Notes: a model not told the origin generated them from the sequence alone. Shown: positions 16,160 to 25,566, counted from the first letter of the stretch. The stretch is 57,874 nt of DNA from Virgibacillus alimentarius (GCF_000709085.1 NZ_JFBD01000052.1:1-57874); one strand, 5' to 3'. Translations and numbers: made by a program.

Positions 16160-17083
16160 GTGAGTAAAACTTCTACCGATATGATTGGAAAAGTTACTGA
16201 TTCAAATCAACAACATACAACTTCTATCATCTCCGATATAAAATCACTTGTAAAAGGCATTGTGTTAATATCGAATGTTCTGCCGGTACTAACCGGATTG
16301 GCATTAGCGCTCTATTTTACCAATGCTTCTCTTGCGGAGAATTGGAATGTGATTCTACTGACATTAATTGGGAGTACCCTTGTTATGGCTGGAGCATTAA
16401 TGCTTAATAATTGGTATGAAGTTGATCTCGACAAGGAGATGCAGCGGACAGAGAAGCGACCAACTGTTACAGGAAGCATTCCTCTTAAGATGGTTTTAAC
16501 AATGGGAATCAGCACAACGATTCTTGGATTCATTCTTCTTTTATTTACAACATTTGAAGCGACGGTATATGCATTTATAGGTTGGTTTACTTATGTTGTA
16601 TTGTATACGTTCTGGTCAAAACGAAAATATACACTCAATACAATCATTGGTAGTGTTTCCGGAGCAGTAACCCCTTTAATAGGGTGGGCTGCAATTGAAT
16701 CAGCATATCATGTTGTTCCAATTGTACTAGCTTTGATCTTGTTTATCTGGCAAATTCCACATACGTTTGCCATCGCCATAAGAAGATGTGATGAATATAA
16801 AGCGGCTGGGGTACCGATGCTTCCAGTCGTATGTGGTGTCGAAGTGACAAAACGTCAAGCGCTTATCTATATAGCCTGCTTGCTTCCATTACCATTGTTT
16901 TTAACTTCGCTTGGCACAGCATTCGTCGTTCTTGCTTCGTTGCTGAATGTAGGTTGGCTGGCGCTTGGAATTAGTGGGCTTTTCACAAAAGATAACTTGA
17001 AATGGGCGAACAGGAACTTTTTCTATTCATTAAATTATGTGATCATCCTTTTTGGTATGATGATTGTATTTACCGGATTTTAA
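16160..17083 (+). CDS. ctaB: Protoheme IX farnesyltransferase (heme O synthase)
   Basis: A UbiA-family membrane enzyme of 307 residues that adds a farnesyl group to heme B, giving heme O for terminal oxidases. About eight or nine hydrophobic segments are seen. The first Asp-rich site is NNWYEVDLDKEMQRTEKRP, and the CyoE/CtaB-specific loop RRCDEYKAAGVPMLPVV is intact. Start chosen at GTG 16160, 8 nt after GAGG; the upstream GTG 16151 overlaps that site. In Bacillus this gene usually lies beside ctaA and the cytochrome aa3 genes; here it stands alone between a tandem repeat and an MFS gene, so it may be a second copy. Confidence 0.88.
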   Translation: MSKTSTDMIGKVTDSNQQHTTSIISDIKSLVKGIVLISNVLPVLTGLALALYFTNASLAENWNVILLTLIGSTLVMAGALMLNNWYEVDLDKEMQRTEKRPTVTGSIPLKMVLTMGISTTILGFILLLFTTFEATVYAFIGWFTYVVLYTFWSKRKYTLNTIIGSVSGAVTPLIGWAAIESAYHVVPIVLALILFIWQIPHTFAIAIRRCDEYKAAGVPMLPVVCGVEVTKRQALIYIACLLPLPLFLTSLGTAFVVLASLLNVGWLALGISGLFTKDNLKWANRNFFYSLNYVIILFGMMIVFTGF

Positions 17084-17098
17084 TCTTAACATATAAAC

Positions 17099-17160
17099 AA
17101 AAAAGCTATCTCCAAGGGCAGAGGATTTGTTTTATTGCCCGAAGAGGTAGCCTTTTTAGT
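17099..17160. terminator. Bidirectional terminator between ctaB and the MFS gene
   Basis: AAAAAGCTATCTC and GAGGTAGCCTTTTT form the outer stem, with an inner GGGCA/TGCCC hairpin (17115-17140). T-runs exist on both strands, serving two convergent genes. Confidence 0.75.
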
Positions 17161-18372
17161 TTAGCGAGCTTCTGTTGAGACCATCGTTGATTCCTTATGC
17201 TGGCTTGCTTTTTTGCCGTGCAAGAAGTAGTAGACACAGCCTCCTACTAAAGTAAGTCCCGCCATTGATATATATAACCCTTTAAAACCGATGACTGGTA
17301 TTAAAAATCCAAGAAAGAAAGGTCCGATGCCAAGTCCTGTATCAAGGAAAATATAATACGTTGATGTTGCTAATCCAATGCGATGTTTTGGAGATTCTTT
17401 AACCGCAATTGCTTGTGCACTGGACAGGAATGTGCCATATCCAAGGCCAACGAAAATACCCGCTAATAAAATCAAATAACCTTGAATATCAGCAAAGCTT
17501 AAAATGAGAAAAGCCATTGCGAATAATAGAAAGGCGGGATACATCACAAAATTCTCCCCTTTTGTGTCAAACCAGCGTCCGACAAAAGGTCTTGAAACTA
17601 ATGTCGCCACGGCGTAAAAAATAAAAAAGAAGCTGGCGATATCTACTACATCGATTGCGATCGCGTAGGAATTGATAAAAGATAAGATACTTGCATATCC
17701 AAGCCCCATAAAACCAGCGATAATGGCAATCGGAATCGTTCTTGGTTCAAGAAAACTACTTCGTTTAAATCCTTTTAAATCCTCCAATTGCTCTTTCGTA
17801 ATTTCAGATTTAGGGACTGTTAAGAAAAAGGAACAAATAAAACTAAAGCCAAGCAGAATGATACATAGAATAAAGTTGATACTAAAATCCGCGTGCTGGT
17901 GGATAAACATACCAAGAAAAGGTCCTACAGCTGCAGCGAGTGTAATACTTAAGGCATAATAACCTATGCCCTCTCCATGCCTTTGTTTTGGAATGATAGA
18001 TGCAACAATGGTTCCAGTGGCAGTGGATGCGATGCCTAAAGCTGCGCCATTCAAAAGGCGGATAAGATAAAGGAACATCAAACTATCGATCGTAAAATAA
18101 AGGAAGTTCGTTAATAATGTAAAAATAAAACCGATATAAAGAATCTTTTTTTGCCCAACGGTATCGACTAACCCTCCGGCAAATATCCTAGCAATCAAAA
18201 TGCCGATGATAAAAATACTGGAAGCTAGACCTGCCTCACTGGGCGTGGCTTGGAATTGATCTACTGCAAAAACGGATATAGTGGCCATTAATAAATAAAA
18301 TGTAAAGTATAGAAAAAAATTGGCAGTTGATACAATGAGGAAATCTTTTGTCCACAATTTTGTGCTAGTCAT
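17161..18372 (-). CDS. MFS transporter
   Basis: A major facilitator protein of 403 residues with 12 predicted spans. The loop 2-3 motif is GGLVDTVGQKK, and a second copy of the motif (GRWFDTKGEN) comes after helix 8. It most resembles bacterial multidrug-type exporters of the YwoG/YfmO kind. Its ATG overlaps the stop of the upstream MarR gene by 4 nt (ATGA), so the two form one operon, and MarR ligands are often the exported compounds. The substrate is not evident. Confidence 0.82.
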   Translation of the reverse strand: MTSTKLWTKDFLIVSTANFFLYFTFYLLMATISVFAVDQFQATPSEAGLASSIFIIGILIARIFAGGLVDTVGQKKILYIGFIFTLLTNFLYFTIDSLMFLYLIRLLNGAALGIASTATGTIVASIIPKQRHGEGIGYYALSITLAAAVGPFLGMFIHQHADFSINFILCIILLGFSFICSFFLTVPKSEITKEQLEDLKGFKRSSFLEPRTIPIAIIAGFMGLGYASILSFINSYAIAIDVVDIASFFFIFYAVATLVSRPFVGRWFDTKGENFVMYPAFLLFAMAFLILSFADIQGYLILLAGIFVGLGYGTFLSSAQAIAVKESPKHRIGLATSTYYIFLDTGLGIGPFFLGFLIPVIGFKGLYISMAGLTLVGGCVYYFLHGKKASQHKESTMVSTEAR

Positions 18373-18797
18373 CTATTTTTCCCCCTTTCTTGAAGCAAAT
18401 TATCACGGATTTGAGGAATAAAATGAAAAGCAGCAAGTAGCTCTTCTTCAGGAATATCCTTTAAAACTTGATTTTCTAATCTCGTAATCCTCTCCCTGCA
18501 AGACTGATATACTACCTCTCCCTTTGATGTTAATTGGATGATTTTCTCCCGTCTATTTTTGCCAGGAATTTGTTCCATCAGCTCTTTCTTTTCTAGACGA
18601 TGGACACTTCTTGTGATCGAAGGTTTCTCGATATGATAATAATTTGAAATGGTTACAAGTGTTGAAGGACCTTTCTTTTTGACGTAAAAAATAATCTGCC
18701 ACAAGGAATAAGACAGGTCGTATTCCTTCAGCAGGTCATTTAACTTTGATGTGAGCGGCCGGTATAATAATAAATAACGCTGGAAAAAGCCTTGCAT
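18369..18797 (-). CDS. MarR-family transcriptional regulator
   Basis: A 142-residue winged-helix protein. The DNA-recognition region is STLVTISNYYHIEKPSITRS followed by VHRLEKKELMEQI, and the wing contains RREKIIQLTSKGE, the usual MarR pattern. It sits directly before, and overlaps, the MFS gene on the minus strand, so it probably represses its own operon. An inverted repeat 14 bp beyond its start codon (18811-18847) is the likely operator. Confidence 0.87.
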   Translation of the reverse strand: MQGFFQRYLLLYRPLTSKLNDLLKEYDLSYSLWQIIFYVKKKGPSTLVTISNYYHIEKPSITRSVHRLEKKELMEQIPGKNRREKIIQLTSKGEVVYQSCRERITRLENQVLKDIPEEELLAAFHFIPQIRDNLLQERGKNR

Positions 18798-18810
18798 GTT
18801 ATTCGCTCCT

Positions 18811-18847
18811 ATCGTAACCTTAGATAATAGTTAACAAAGGTAACGAT
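18811..18847 (-). promoter_or_regulatory. Inverted repeat upstream of marR, likely MarR operator
   Basis: ATCGTAACCTT (18811-18821) and AAGGTAACGAT (18837-18847) are inverted copies with a single mismatched pair. Between them, on the minus strand, lies TATTAT, a possible -10 box. A protein bound here would cover the promoter of the marR-MFS operon. Confidence 0.65.
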
Positions 18848-18978
18848 ACATAAATTTTATGGAGCTGTCAATGTTTCATGGTAAAAATTCTTATTTCGCT
18901 TCCTAAATATGATACACTCTAAACGAGCATTTCCCTTGTATTACATAAACAGGAACGAAATATAGGAGCTATGCATAC

Positions 18979-20637
18979 ATGGAAAACTTTGAATCGAACA
19001 GGAATAAAAGACAGTTGACATGTCCAAACGTTTCCTTTCAATTTAGTTTAAAATTAAAAATGATCTTGCTTTTCAGCTTGCTGATCATCGGTATTTTTAT
19101 CATTTTCGGATTATTTTTGCGTTCCTTTATTTCGGCTACTATGGAAGACCAAATCGGAAAAAGGGCGTTAGGTGTAGCGAAAAGCGTAGCAAATACACCT
19201 GAAATAAGAGAAGCCTTTGAACTTGAAAATCCAGCAAGGGTGATCCAGCAAATTGTTCAGCCTATCCAGGAAGCAACAGATGCGGAGTTTATCGTTGTTG
19301 GAAATGAAGAGGGTATTCGCTATTCCCATCCGGATCCTGATCGTTTAGGAGAAAAAATGGTAGGGGGCGATAATGACAGGGCACTAAATAAGGGTGAATC
19401 CTATATTTCCAAAAGCACAGGGTCGCTTGGACGATCCATTCGCGGCAAAGTGCCTATATACGATAACCATAACAATGTCATCGGCTTAGTTTCCGTTGGA
19501 TTTTTAAACAATGATGTCCAAAGTATTATTCAAAATCAAAGCAAATCTTTGTGGTTTACGTTATTGGGGATTGTGCTTCTCGGAATTGTTGGGGCCATTT
19601 TCATTTCCCATTACATAAAAAGGCTTTTGTCTAATATGGAACCGGAGGAAATTAATCATTTATTATTGCAAAAAGAAGCGATTTTGCAGTCGACACATGA
19701 AGGGATTATAGCAGTGGATCACAATGGACTAATTACAATGATGAATACTGCTGCACAAAAGACGTTATTTGATAAACAAATACAAAATGCTGCCTATATG
19801 GGCAAACCAGTTAAGGATTTATTGCCGCATTCTAACATATATGACGTACTGACATACGGGGAAAGGCATTATGACAAAGAAATGATTCTTGGCAATGATG
19901 TCGTTCTCGTCAATCGAACGCCGATCTATCACGAACGAGCGATCACTGGGGCGGTGTCCACTTTTCGCAGTAAAACAGAAGTGGAGCATGTCACAAAAGA
20001 ATTGCTGCAAATTAAGCAATATGCAAATGCACAGCGTGCGCAAACCCATGAATTTTCAAATAAGCTTTACATTATTTTAGGATTGTTGCAGCTTAATCAA
20101 ATTCAAGAGGCCATTGATTTTATCAAAAAAGAAAATAATATCCAGCAGGAATGGTCGCGCTTTTTGCTTGAAAATGTGTCTGATCCAACGATACATGGTT
20201 TACTGCAAGGGAAATTCAATCAGGCAAATGAACTCGGCATTACCATGTTCATTCAGCCAGCTAGCCAACTGACCTACCCACTTACAGGCAGTAAAAAAGA
20301 TGCTTTATTGACAGGCCTTGGCAATTTACTGGAAAATGCCATTGAGGCTGTGAACGTTCAAAATCGTTCTCAACGAGAAATTTCTATTTTCTTTACGGAT
20401 ATTGGTGAGGATATTGTCATCGAAATTGATGATTCTGGTCCGGGAATGAAAGGTGAGGGAAATATTTTTGAGCAAGGCTATTCTACGAAAATTGGTTTAC
20501 ATCGCGGTACCGGACTCGCCTTAACAAGACTTCAGCTACGAAAAGTTGGCGGCGAAATCATGCTGGAAGACGGGGAGTTAGGTGGAGCCTGTTTTGTTAT
20601 CATCATACCGAAGGAGGCTGAAAATGAAAATGAGTGA
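18979..20637 (+). CDS. Sensor histidine kinase of the CitS/DcuS type
   Basis: A 552-residue membrane kinase. A first transmembrane helix (about 27-50) and a second (about 190-212) bracket an extracytoplasmic sCache domain with the di/tricarboxylate-sensor segment GESYISKSTGSLGRSIRGKVP (shown in part by GSLGRSIRGK). A cytoplasmic PAS domain (about 228-335) follows, then the SpoB-type phosphoacceptor helix with AQTHEFSNKLY and LLQL, and an ATPase domain with LLENAIEAV, DSGPGMKGEG and GTGLALTRLQL. The family senses citrate, malate, succinate or fumarate. The response regulator overlaps its end and a CitMHS carrier follows, so citrate is the likely ligand. Confidence 0.9.
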   Translation: MENFESNRNKRQLTCPNVSFQFSLKLKMILLFSLLIIGIFIIFGLFLRSFISATMEDQIGKRALGVAKSVANTPEIREAFELENPARVIQQIVQPIQEATDAEFIVVGNEEGIRYSHPDPDRLGEKMVGGDNDRALNKGESYISKSTGSLGRSIRGKVPIYDNHNNVIGLVSVGFLNNDVQSIIQNQSKSLWFTLLGIVLLGIVGAIFISHYIKRLLSNMEPEEINHLLLQKEAILQSTHEGIIAVDHNGLITMMNTAAQKTLFDKQIQNAAYMGKPVKDLLPHSNIYDVLTYGERHYDKEMILGNDVVLVNRTPIYHERAITGAVSTFRSKTEVEHVTKELLQIKQYANAQRAQTHEFSNKLYIILGLLQLNQIQEAIDFIKKENNIQQEWSRFLLENVSDPTIHGLLQGKFNQANELGITMFIQPASQLTYPLTGSKKDALLTGLGNLLENAIEAVNVQNRSQREISIFFTDIGEDIVIEIDDSGPGMKGEGNIFEQGYSTKIGLHRGTGLALTRLQLRKVGGEIMLEDGELGGACFVIIIPKEAENENE

Positions 20638-21331
20638 AAAATTCCAAGTCCTTATCATTGAAGATGATTTTAGAATCGCTGATATTCATCATCAATTTGT
20701 TGAAAAAATGGGAGATTTTATTGTACTGGAAAAAGTGAAAACCGGGAATGAAGCGTTAACCTATCTTCAAAATACGGAATCGATGCCAGATCTCATTTTA
20801 TTGGATATTTATATTCCGGACGTTGAAGGTCTGGATTTATTATGGGAGCTCCGGACAACATTTCATCATATTGATATCATGATTGTAACCGCTGCAAATG
20901 ACGTTGAAAAAGTAGAAGAATCGCTTCGGGCAGGTGTTTTTGATTATATTATCAAACCTGTGGATGTAGCACGTTTTGAGGAGACATTAAAACGATACAA
21001 ACAACAGCGTCAATGGATTGCATCCAAAGAAGTGATGGAACAGAGAGATATTGATTTTATCAGGAGAGGAGATGCTCTTGCTCCTTCCACTGACAATAGC
21101 AATCATAATTTGCCAAAAGGTATTGATCCACTTACATTAAATGAAATTACAAGTTTACTAAAAAATAATGAAGTGCAGGGAGTAACTGCTGTGGAGCTAA
21201 GTAAATTAATCGGTACAAGTCGATCAACTGCAAGACGTTATTTAGAATATTTGGTATCCGTTGAAAAAATCCGTACAACTCTGAAATACGGAAGTGTCGG
21301 CAGACCAGAGAGGAAATACGTATTAAAATAA
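20624..21331 (+). CDS. Response regulator of the CitT/DcuR type
   Basis: A 235-residue regulator with an N-terminal receiver domain (phospho-acceptor Asp61 in LLDIYIPD; acidic pocket EDD at 13-15; Lys in IIKPVD) and a C-terminal helix-turn-helix (about 180-235) with VTAVELSKLIGTSRSTARR and GRPERKYVLK. Start chosen at ATG 20624, 6 nt after AAGGAGG; it overlaps the kinase gene by 14 nt. It should activate the CitMHS carrier gene that follows after 217 nt. Confidence 0.9.
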   Translation: MKMSEKFQVLIIEDDFRIADIHHQFVEKMGDFIVLEKVKTGNEALTYLQNTESMPDLILLDIYIPDVEGLDLLWELRTTFHHIDIMIVTAANDVEKVEESLRAGVFDYIIKPVDVARFEETLKRYKQQRQWIASKEVMEQRDIDFIRRGDALAPSTDNSNHNLPKGIDPLTLNEITSLLKNNEVQGVTAVELSKLIGTSRSTARRYLEYLVSVEKIRTTLKYGSVGRPERKYVLK

Positions 21332-21482
21332 ATAACTTGTTCTCCTATCCGTGAAACTTATGAACAAAATGAAGAATAAAGAGGTTAAGCCGTTTATGTT
21401 TAGAAGGTTCCCCATGCAATGTATTCATGATATTTTTTAATTAATCTAAAAGTAACGGGTTACCCCCTTTTTTGGATGAAAT

Positions 21483-21496
21483 TGCGAACGCTTTCA
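21483..21496 (-). promoter_or_regulatory. cre box before the citrate carrier gene
   Basis: On the minus strand TGAAAGCGTTCGCA matches TGNAANCGNTNNCA at every fixed position. It lies 52 nt before the carrier start. B. subtilis citM is also repressed through a cre site in its promoter. An imperfect GTAAC-GG-GTTAC dyad sits just upstream (21452-21463). Confidence 0.75.
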
Positions 21497-21548
21497 TTGA
21501 TGGTATGCTTTAATTCCATCATTTATAAGGCGGAAAGGAGAGACAAAA

Positions 21549-22877
21549 TTGGATTTAAGTTTGATTGCATTTATTACGATATTTATTATTGTGTTACTGC
21601 TTATAAGCGGAAGAGTGTCACCAATTATTGCCTTGGTGCTTGTACCAATTATCGGTGCATTTTTTGCAGGTTTTGATATTACCCAAATCGGGGATTTCTT
21701 TGATGAAGGTATTGCATCCGTTATCAATGTTGTGATTATGTTTATTTTTGCAATCCTTTTCTTTGGGATTATGCAAGATGTCGGTTTGTTTGATCCACTT
21801 ATCAATAAATTGATTGCTATTTCACGAGGGAACGTTATCGCGGTCAGTGTTGGGAGTGTTCTAATCGCAATGGTTGCACAATTGGATGGCTCTGGGGCTT
21901 CCACATTCTTAATTACCATTCCAGCGCTTCTCCCGCTATATAATCGATTGAAGATGAACCCATATTTACTCCTCTTATTGATCGGTGGAAGTGCAAGTGT
22001 GATGAACATGCTTCCATGGGCAGGCCCTTTGGGTCGTAGTGCTTCTGTACTAGAGATGGATGTTACCGAACTTTGGAGACCGTTAATACCAATCCAAATC
22101 ATTGGAATGGTACTTATGATCGGTTTAGCTGTTTTCCTTGGGTATTTTGAACAACGCAGAATTCGAAAAAAATATGGTGATGTACAATCTGCTGCTGCGT
22201 TAGAAGAAGAGGCAGATGAAGATCAATCCGCAAATGAACCTCAAAATCGTAAATGGCAGCGACCAAAATTACTATGGGTCAACATCATGTTAGCGATAGC
22301 CGTTATTGGTGTTCTCGTATGGGGCATCATTCCGGCAGGTTTTGTCTTTATGATTGGTGTCAGTATCGCACTGCCAATTAATTATCCGAAAATGAGCGAT
22401 CAAATGGAGCGAATCCGTGCACATGCCCCGAACGCATTAATGATGGCAACGATTATTCTTGCGGCAGGTTCGTTCTTGGGAATATTAAATGGCACAGGTA
22501 TGCTGGATTCAATTGCTGAAGATACTGTCAAAGTCTTGCCTGCTTTTGTCGCCCCTTATGTCCATTTGATTATAGGATTTCTAGGTGTACCATTTGAATT
22601 ATTACTAAGTACAGATGCATATTATTTCGCACTGCTCCCTGTCGTTGATCAAATTGCAGCAGGTTTTGATATTGCTTCGTTATCGACTGCATATTCCATG
22701 ATCATCGGAAGTATTGTTGGTACTTTTATTAGTCCGTTCTCCCCAGCGCTTTGGCTCGGGCTAGGCCTTGCAGGACTTGAGATGGGGAAACATATACGTT
22801 ATTCCATTTTATGGTTGTGGGCCATCAGCATTATTTTATTAATCGTTGCGTGCTTGATGGGGATCATCACCTTATAA
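21549..22877 (+). CDS. CitMHS-family citrate transporter
   Basis: A membrane protein of 442 residues with about 11-12 spans, of the CitMHS family (CitM/CitH type carriers for metal-citrate complexes). Typical features are LISGRVSPIIALVLVPIIGA near the N terminus, AQLDGSGASTFLITIPALLP, the PWAGPLGRSASVL loop and STDAYYFALLPV. A hydrophilic acidic loop (about 218-240) divides the halves. The start is TTG 21549, 8 nt after GGAAAGGAG. Cis elements and the preceding CitS/CitT-like pair indicate citrate induction plus carbon catabolite repression. Confidence 0.88.
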   Translation: MDLSLIAFITIFIIVLLLISGRVSPIIALVLVPIIGAFFAGFDITQIGDFFDEGIASVINVVIMFIFAILFFGIMQDVGLFDPLINKLIAISRGNVIAVSVGSVLIAMVAQLDGSGASTFLITIPALLPLYNRLKMNPYLLLLLIGGSASVMNMLPWAGPLGRSASVLEMDVTELWRPLIPIQIIGMVLMIGLAVFLGYFEQRRIRKKYGDVQSAAALEEEADEDQSANEPQNRKWQRPKLLWVNIMLAIAVIGVLVWGIIPAGFVFMIGVSIALPINYPKMSDQMERIRAHAPNALMMATIILAAGSFLGILNGTGMLDSIAEDTVKVLPAFVAPYVHLIIGFLGVPFELLLSTDAYYFALLPVVDQIAAGFDIASLSTAYSMIIGSIVGTFISPFSPALWLGLGLAGLEMGKHIRYSILWLWAISIILLIVACLMGIITL

Positions 22878-22884
22878 GCATAAA

Positions 22885-22921
22885 AATAAGACTGCAGGAG
22901 CGGATGCACTGCAGTCTTATT
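22885..22921. terminator. Bidirectional terminator between the citrate carrier and thioredoxin-like genes
   Basis: AATAAGACTGCAG (22885-22897) and CTGCAGTCTTATT (22909-22921) pair perfectly over 13 bp with an 11-nt loop. The right arm includes part of the thioredoxin-like gene's stop codon. Confidence 0.75.
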
Positions 22922-23474
22922 ATATGTTTGCTAATGATTCTTTTATTTCTTCATAGTTGGCATCCCAAAACTTCGAATCATTTTGGAATGATTTTGTCAT
23001 GAATTTGATAATTTCTTTAAACTTCTCTTGATAGTTTTCTGCATCTTTCGGTGGAATGCTTGCTTTATGTTTATCAACAAACGCTGCGGTATATACTGAT
23101 TTTGGTCCCCATTTTGCAACTTCATTCCCGTTCGCATCAATAAATATATAAATTGGAACTGTGCGGGATTTTCCATTGGTCAAATACTGATCCATTAATT
23201 CTAAGTTTTCATCGCGTAGTAGAACACGGACTGGCATTTCTGTTTTTTCTGCAAAGCGAAATAAAATCGGCAGATCCATCATACAATGACCGCACCAAGG
23301 CTCGGCAAGAACAATTACCCTTAAGTTTTTCTCTTTTACAGACTGAAAGAATGCGTTATCCTCTGGTAACGTAAAGTTTTTATAAACATGATGAAAACCA
23401 TCTTTTAGTTTATCCAATGTTTTTGTATATTCTTCAGATGTTAATCCCTTATTAAACCAACCATTTAAATCCAC
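22920..23474 (-). CDS. Thioredoxin family protein
   Basis: A soluble protein of 184 residues with a thioredoxin fold. The redox motif is WCGHC in LAEPWCGHCMMDLPI, at about residues 60-64, and VPIYIFIDANG supplies the usual cis-proline region. There is no signal peptide. It resembles the Bacillus thioredoxin-like proteins of the TrxA/YtpP-related kind with an N-terminal helical extension (about 50 residues). It is monocistronic and faces the citrate carrier gene. The CGHC site suggests disulfide exchange, but the partner is unknown. Confidence 0.8.
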   Translation of the reverse strand: MDLNGWFNKGLTSEEYTKTLDKLKDGFHHVYKNFTLPEDNAFFQSVKEKNLRVIVLAEPWCGHCMMDLPILFRFAEKTEMPVRVLLRDENLELMDQYLTNGKSRTVPIYIFIDANGNEVAKWGPKSVYTAAFVDKHKASIPPKDAENYQEKFKEIIKFMTKSFQNDSKFWDANYEEIKESLANI

Positions 23475-23641
23475 TTTCGATCGACTCCTTTTATGATGAT
23501 AACTATTTTCAGTATAAGCGATTGAATTACTAACGTAAATGGAACTGCTTTAAACAGAGGGTTATGCATTGTTGTTCATTTTCATATATAATAAAACTAA
23601 AGAAAATTCTTTTGATCAGCGGGCCGAAAGGAGCAGTTCAT

Positions 23642-24271
23642 TTGAAAACGACTGCCGAATTAGCAAACAGCGTCAAAATAAAAGAATACAAAAACGGAGT
23701 ATCGATCTTGGAAAAAGATGAGCTTCTAGAATTTATCGGGAAAGGTAGAAGTGCGGTTGTTTTTAAAATGAAACATACAAACAAAGCACTTAAAATATTT
23801 TTCCCGACATGTGCACAAATTGCTAAAGAAGAAGCTGACATATATAGAGTACTTGAAGGGAACGTATATTTCCCAAGATTATATGAAGCAGGTGATAATT
23901 ACTTAGTAATGGACTATATTCAAGGGGTAACATTATTTGACTGTCTGGCCCAGGGGATAGAACTTAACGAGTTAGTCATTCAACAAGTGGACAAGGCCTT
24001 ACTTTCTGCGAAACGGCTCGGACTTAATCCTTCAGACATCCACCTTAAAAATATTATTTTACTGCCCGAAGGAAAAATTAAAATTATTGATGTTGCCAGA
24101 TTTAGACAAACGAAAGATTGCCGCCAATGGAAAGATTTAAAGAAAGCTTTTTTTAAGTTTTACAAAAAGAATTTCTTTCCGAAAAAAATTCCTGTATTTT
24201 TATTAAATTTCATTGCATTTTTATATAAAAAGGTAAGTTTCTCATTGCCTGTTGTATACACTCTTTTTTAA
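23642..24271 (+). CDS. Small protein kinase-like protein (YrzF-like)
   Basis: A soluble protein of 209 residues with a compact kinase-like fold. A glycine-rich start (IGKGRSAVVFKMKH), a Lys in ALKIF, a catalytic-loop equivalent DIHLKNIIL with Asp and Asn, and IDVARF in place of the DFG motif are present, so the ATP/metal residues appear kept. The C terminus is basic and hydrophobic. B. subtilis has similar mini-kinases (YrzF/YbdM type) whose targets I do not know. Start chosen at TTG 23642, 8 nt after AAAGGAG; an upstream in-frame extension lacks similarity. It is monocistronic. Confidence 0.7.
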   Translation: MKTTAELANSVKIKEYKNGVSILEKDELLEFIGKGRSAVVFKMKHTNKALKIFFPTCAQIAKEEADIYRVLEGNVYFPRLYEAGDNYLVMDYIQGVTLFDCLAQGIELNELVIQQVDKALLSAKRLGLNPSDIHLKNIILLPEGKIKIIDVARFRQTKDCRQWKDLKKAFFKFYKKNFFPKKIPVFLLNFIAFLYKKVSFSLPVVYTLF

Positions 24272-24273
24272 AC

Positions 24274-24320
24274 AAAAAATGCCGTTTGCACGATTGCTTT
24301 ATCGTCAAACGGCATTTTTT
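24274..24320. terminator. Bidirectional terminator after the kinase-like gene
   Basis: AAAAAATGCCGTTTG (24274-24288) and CAAACGGCATTTTTT (24306-24320) form a perfect 15-bp stem, with an inner ACGA/TCGT extension, and T-runs on both strands. Confidence 0.88.
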
Positions 24321-24331
24321 TGAGGTTGTAA

Positions 24332-25471
24332 TTATTTTTTCTGTGATCCTTTCGAAATAACCCATACAATGAGTGCAATCAATAACATAAGGCCAGCACT
24401 AACTAAAAATGGAAGCCCTAATACTTCAGCAACGGTTCCTGAAATAAAAGAACCTGCAACTGCCCCTAGCGAAAAGAAGGCATAAAAAATACCATATGCT
24501 TTCCCGCGATCGACTTTGGAAGATGTTTCTGCAACAATTTGATTCATCGAAGGAAAGACAAGTGCAAATCCGCCACCATAAACGATCATAGCGAAAATAC
24601 TGCTAAGGAAACTAGGGATAAAGCTCAGCATTGCAAGTGCGATAGCGATAAATGCAATACCGGTTAAAACAAGTCCCAGAGATGCGTACCTGTCATAAAT
24701 TTTATTGATTGGTGTTAAAAAGATAATTAAAGCCACGATTCCAAAAATACTTAAAAGCATCCCGGTTGTTTCGGATGTAAGACCTAAATCATCCACTTTT
24801 AAAGGAAGTGCAAAGGCCAACGTGCCATTACTTACCATTAATGCAAAAGCAGCGAGGGAAGCTTGCATCAGTAGCGGATGTTTTAGGAGAGGAATAAAAT
24901 GTTTCAGAGCAACTTTGTTTCTTTCACTGGAAACGAAGGATTCTTTAATAAATCTTGCTATTAATATAGAAGATATGATAAATAAGCCTGAAATCATTAA
25001 AAAAACAGATTCGATGGAAGCCCGTGCTGCCATAATTCCGCCGATAGCGGGGCCTATAATAGCGGCAATCCCAATACTCGCTCCGGTAAAGGCCATTGTT
25101 TTTCCTCTTGATTTATTGCTAGACATATCACCAACATATGCAAAAGCAGCCGGAATTAATATTCCTCCCGCAAGCCCGTGCAGGAGTCGGAAAATAAAAA
25201 GCTGTTCGCCAGTTTGTGCGTACGGATAAAAAAATAAAACAATGGCAACCGTAACCATCCCGGTAAGCAGCATTCGCTTACGTCCAAATCGATCAATCCA
25301 ATGGCCGCCAACAACATTTCCAAGCATATTTGTAAGGGAATAAACTGCGACAATCGCTCCTGCTAAAATATGAGAAGCCCCTAATCCGAGTGCATAAGGG
25401 GTGATGATTGGCAACTGTACGAATGTATCTAAAAATGCAACAATGATAATGAAATAAAGTAGCTTGTTCAT
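24332..25471 (-). CDS. MFS transporter
   Basis: A 12-span major facilitator protein of 379 residues. The loop 2-3 motif is GGHWIDRFGRKRM, and helix 5 has the drug:H+ antiporter motif C-like GASIGIAAIIGPAIGG. These features put it among the 12-helix drug exporters. Start chosen at the ATG that begins MNKLLYFII, about 9 nt after AGAAGG on the minus strand; the open frame reaches a further 16 codons upstream. It has its own terminator and no neighbouring regulator. Confidence 0.8.
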   Translation of the reverse strand: MNKLLYFIIIVAFLDTFVQLPIITPYALGLGASHILAGAIVAVYSLTNMLGNVVGGHWIDRFGRKRMLLTGMVTVAIVLFFYPYAQTGEQLFIFRLLHGLAGGILIPAAFAYVGDMSSNKSRGKTMAFTGASIGIAAIIGPAIGGIMAARASIESVFLMISGLFIISSILIARFIKESFVSSERNKVALKHFIPLLKHPLLMQASLAAFALMVSNGTLAFALPLKVDDLGLTSETTGMLLSIFGIVALIIFLTPINKIYDRYASLGLVLTGIAFIAIALAMLSFIPSFLSSIFAMIVYGGGFALVFPSMNQIVAETSSKVDRGKAYGIFYAFFSLGAVAGSFISGTVAEVLGLPFLVSAGLMLLIALIVWVISKGSQKK

Positions 25472-25566
25472 GTAATCGACCTTCTCTTTCTCTATACTTC
25501 TTTCATTATAACGCTCCATAAGTTGCCTGTCACTTTATGTATGATAAGATTCATTTTTTTGTAATA

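Noticed and set aside
21494-22102. 202-codon minus-strand ORF
   Set aside because: Shadow of the citrate carrier gene; membrane-protein codon use leaves the opposite strand open.
24705-25229. 174-codon plus-strand ORF
   Set aside because: Opposite the MFS gene; composition is that of an antisense frame of a membrane protein.
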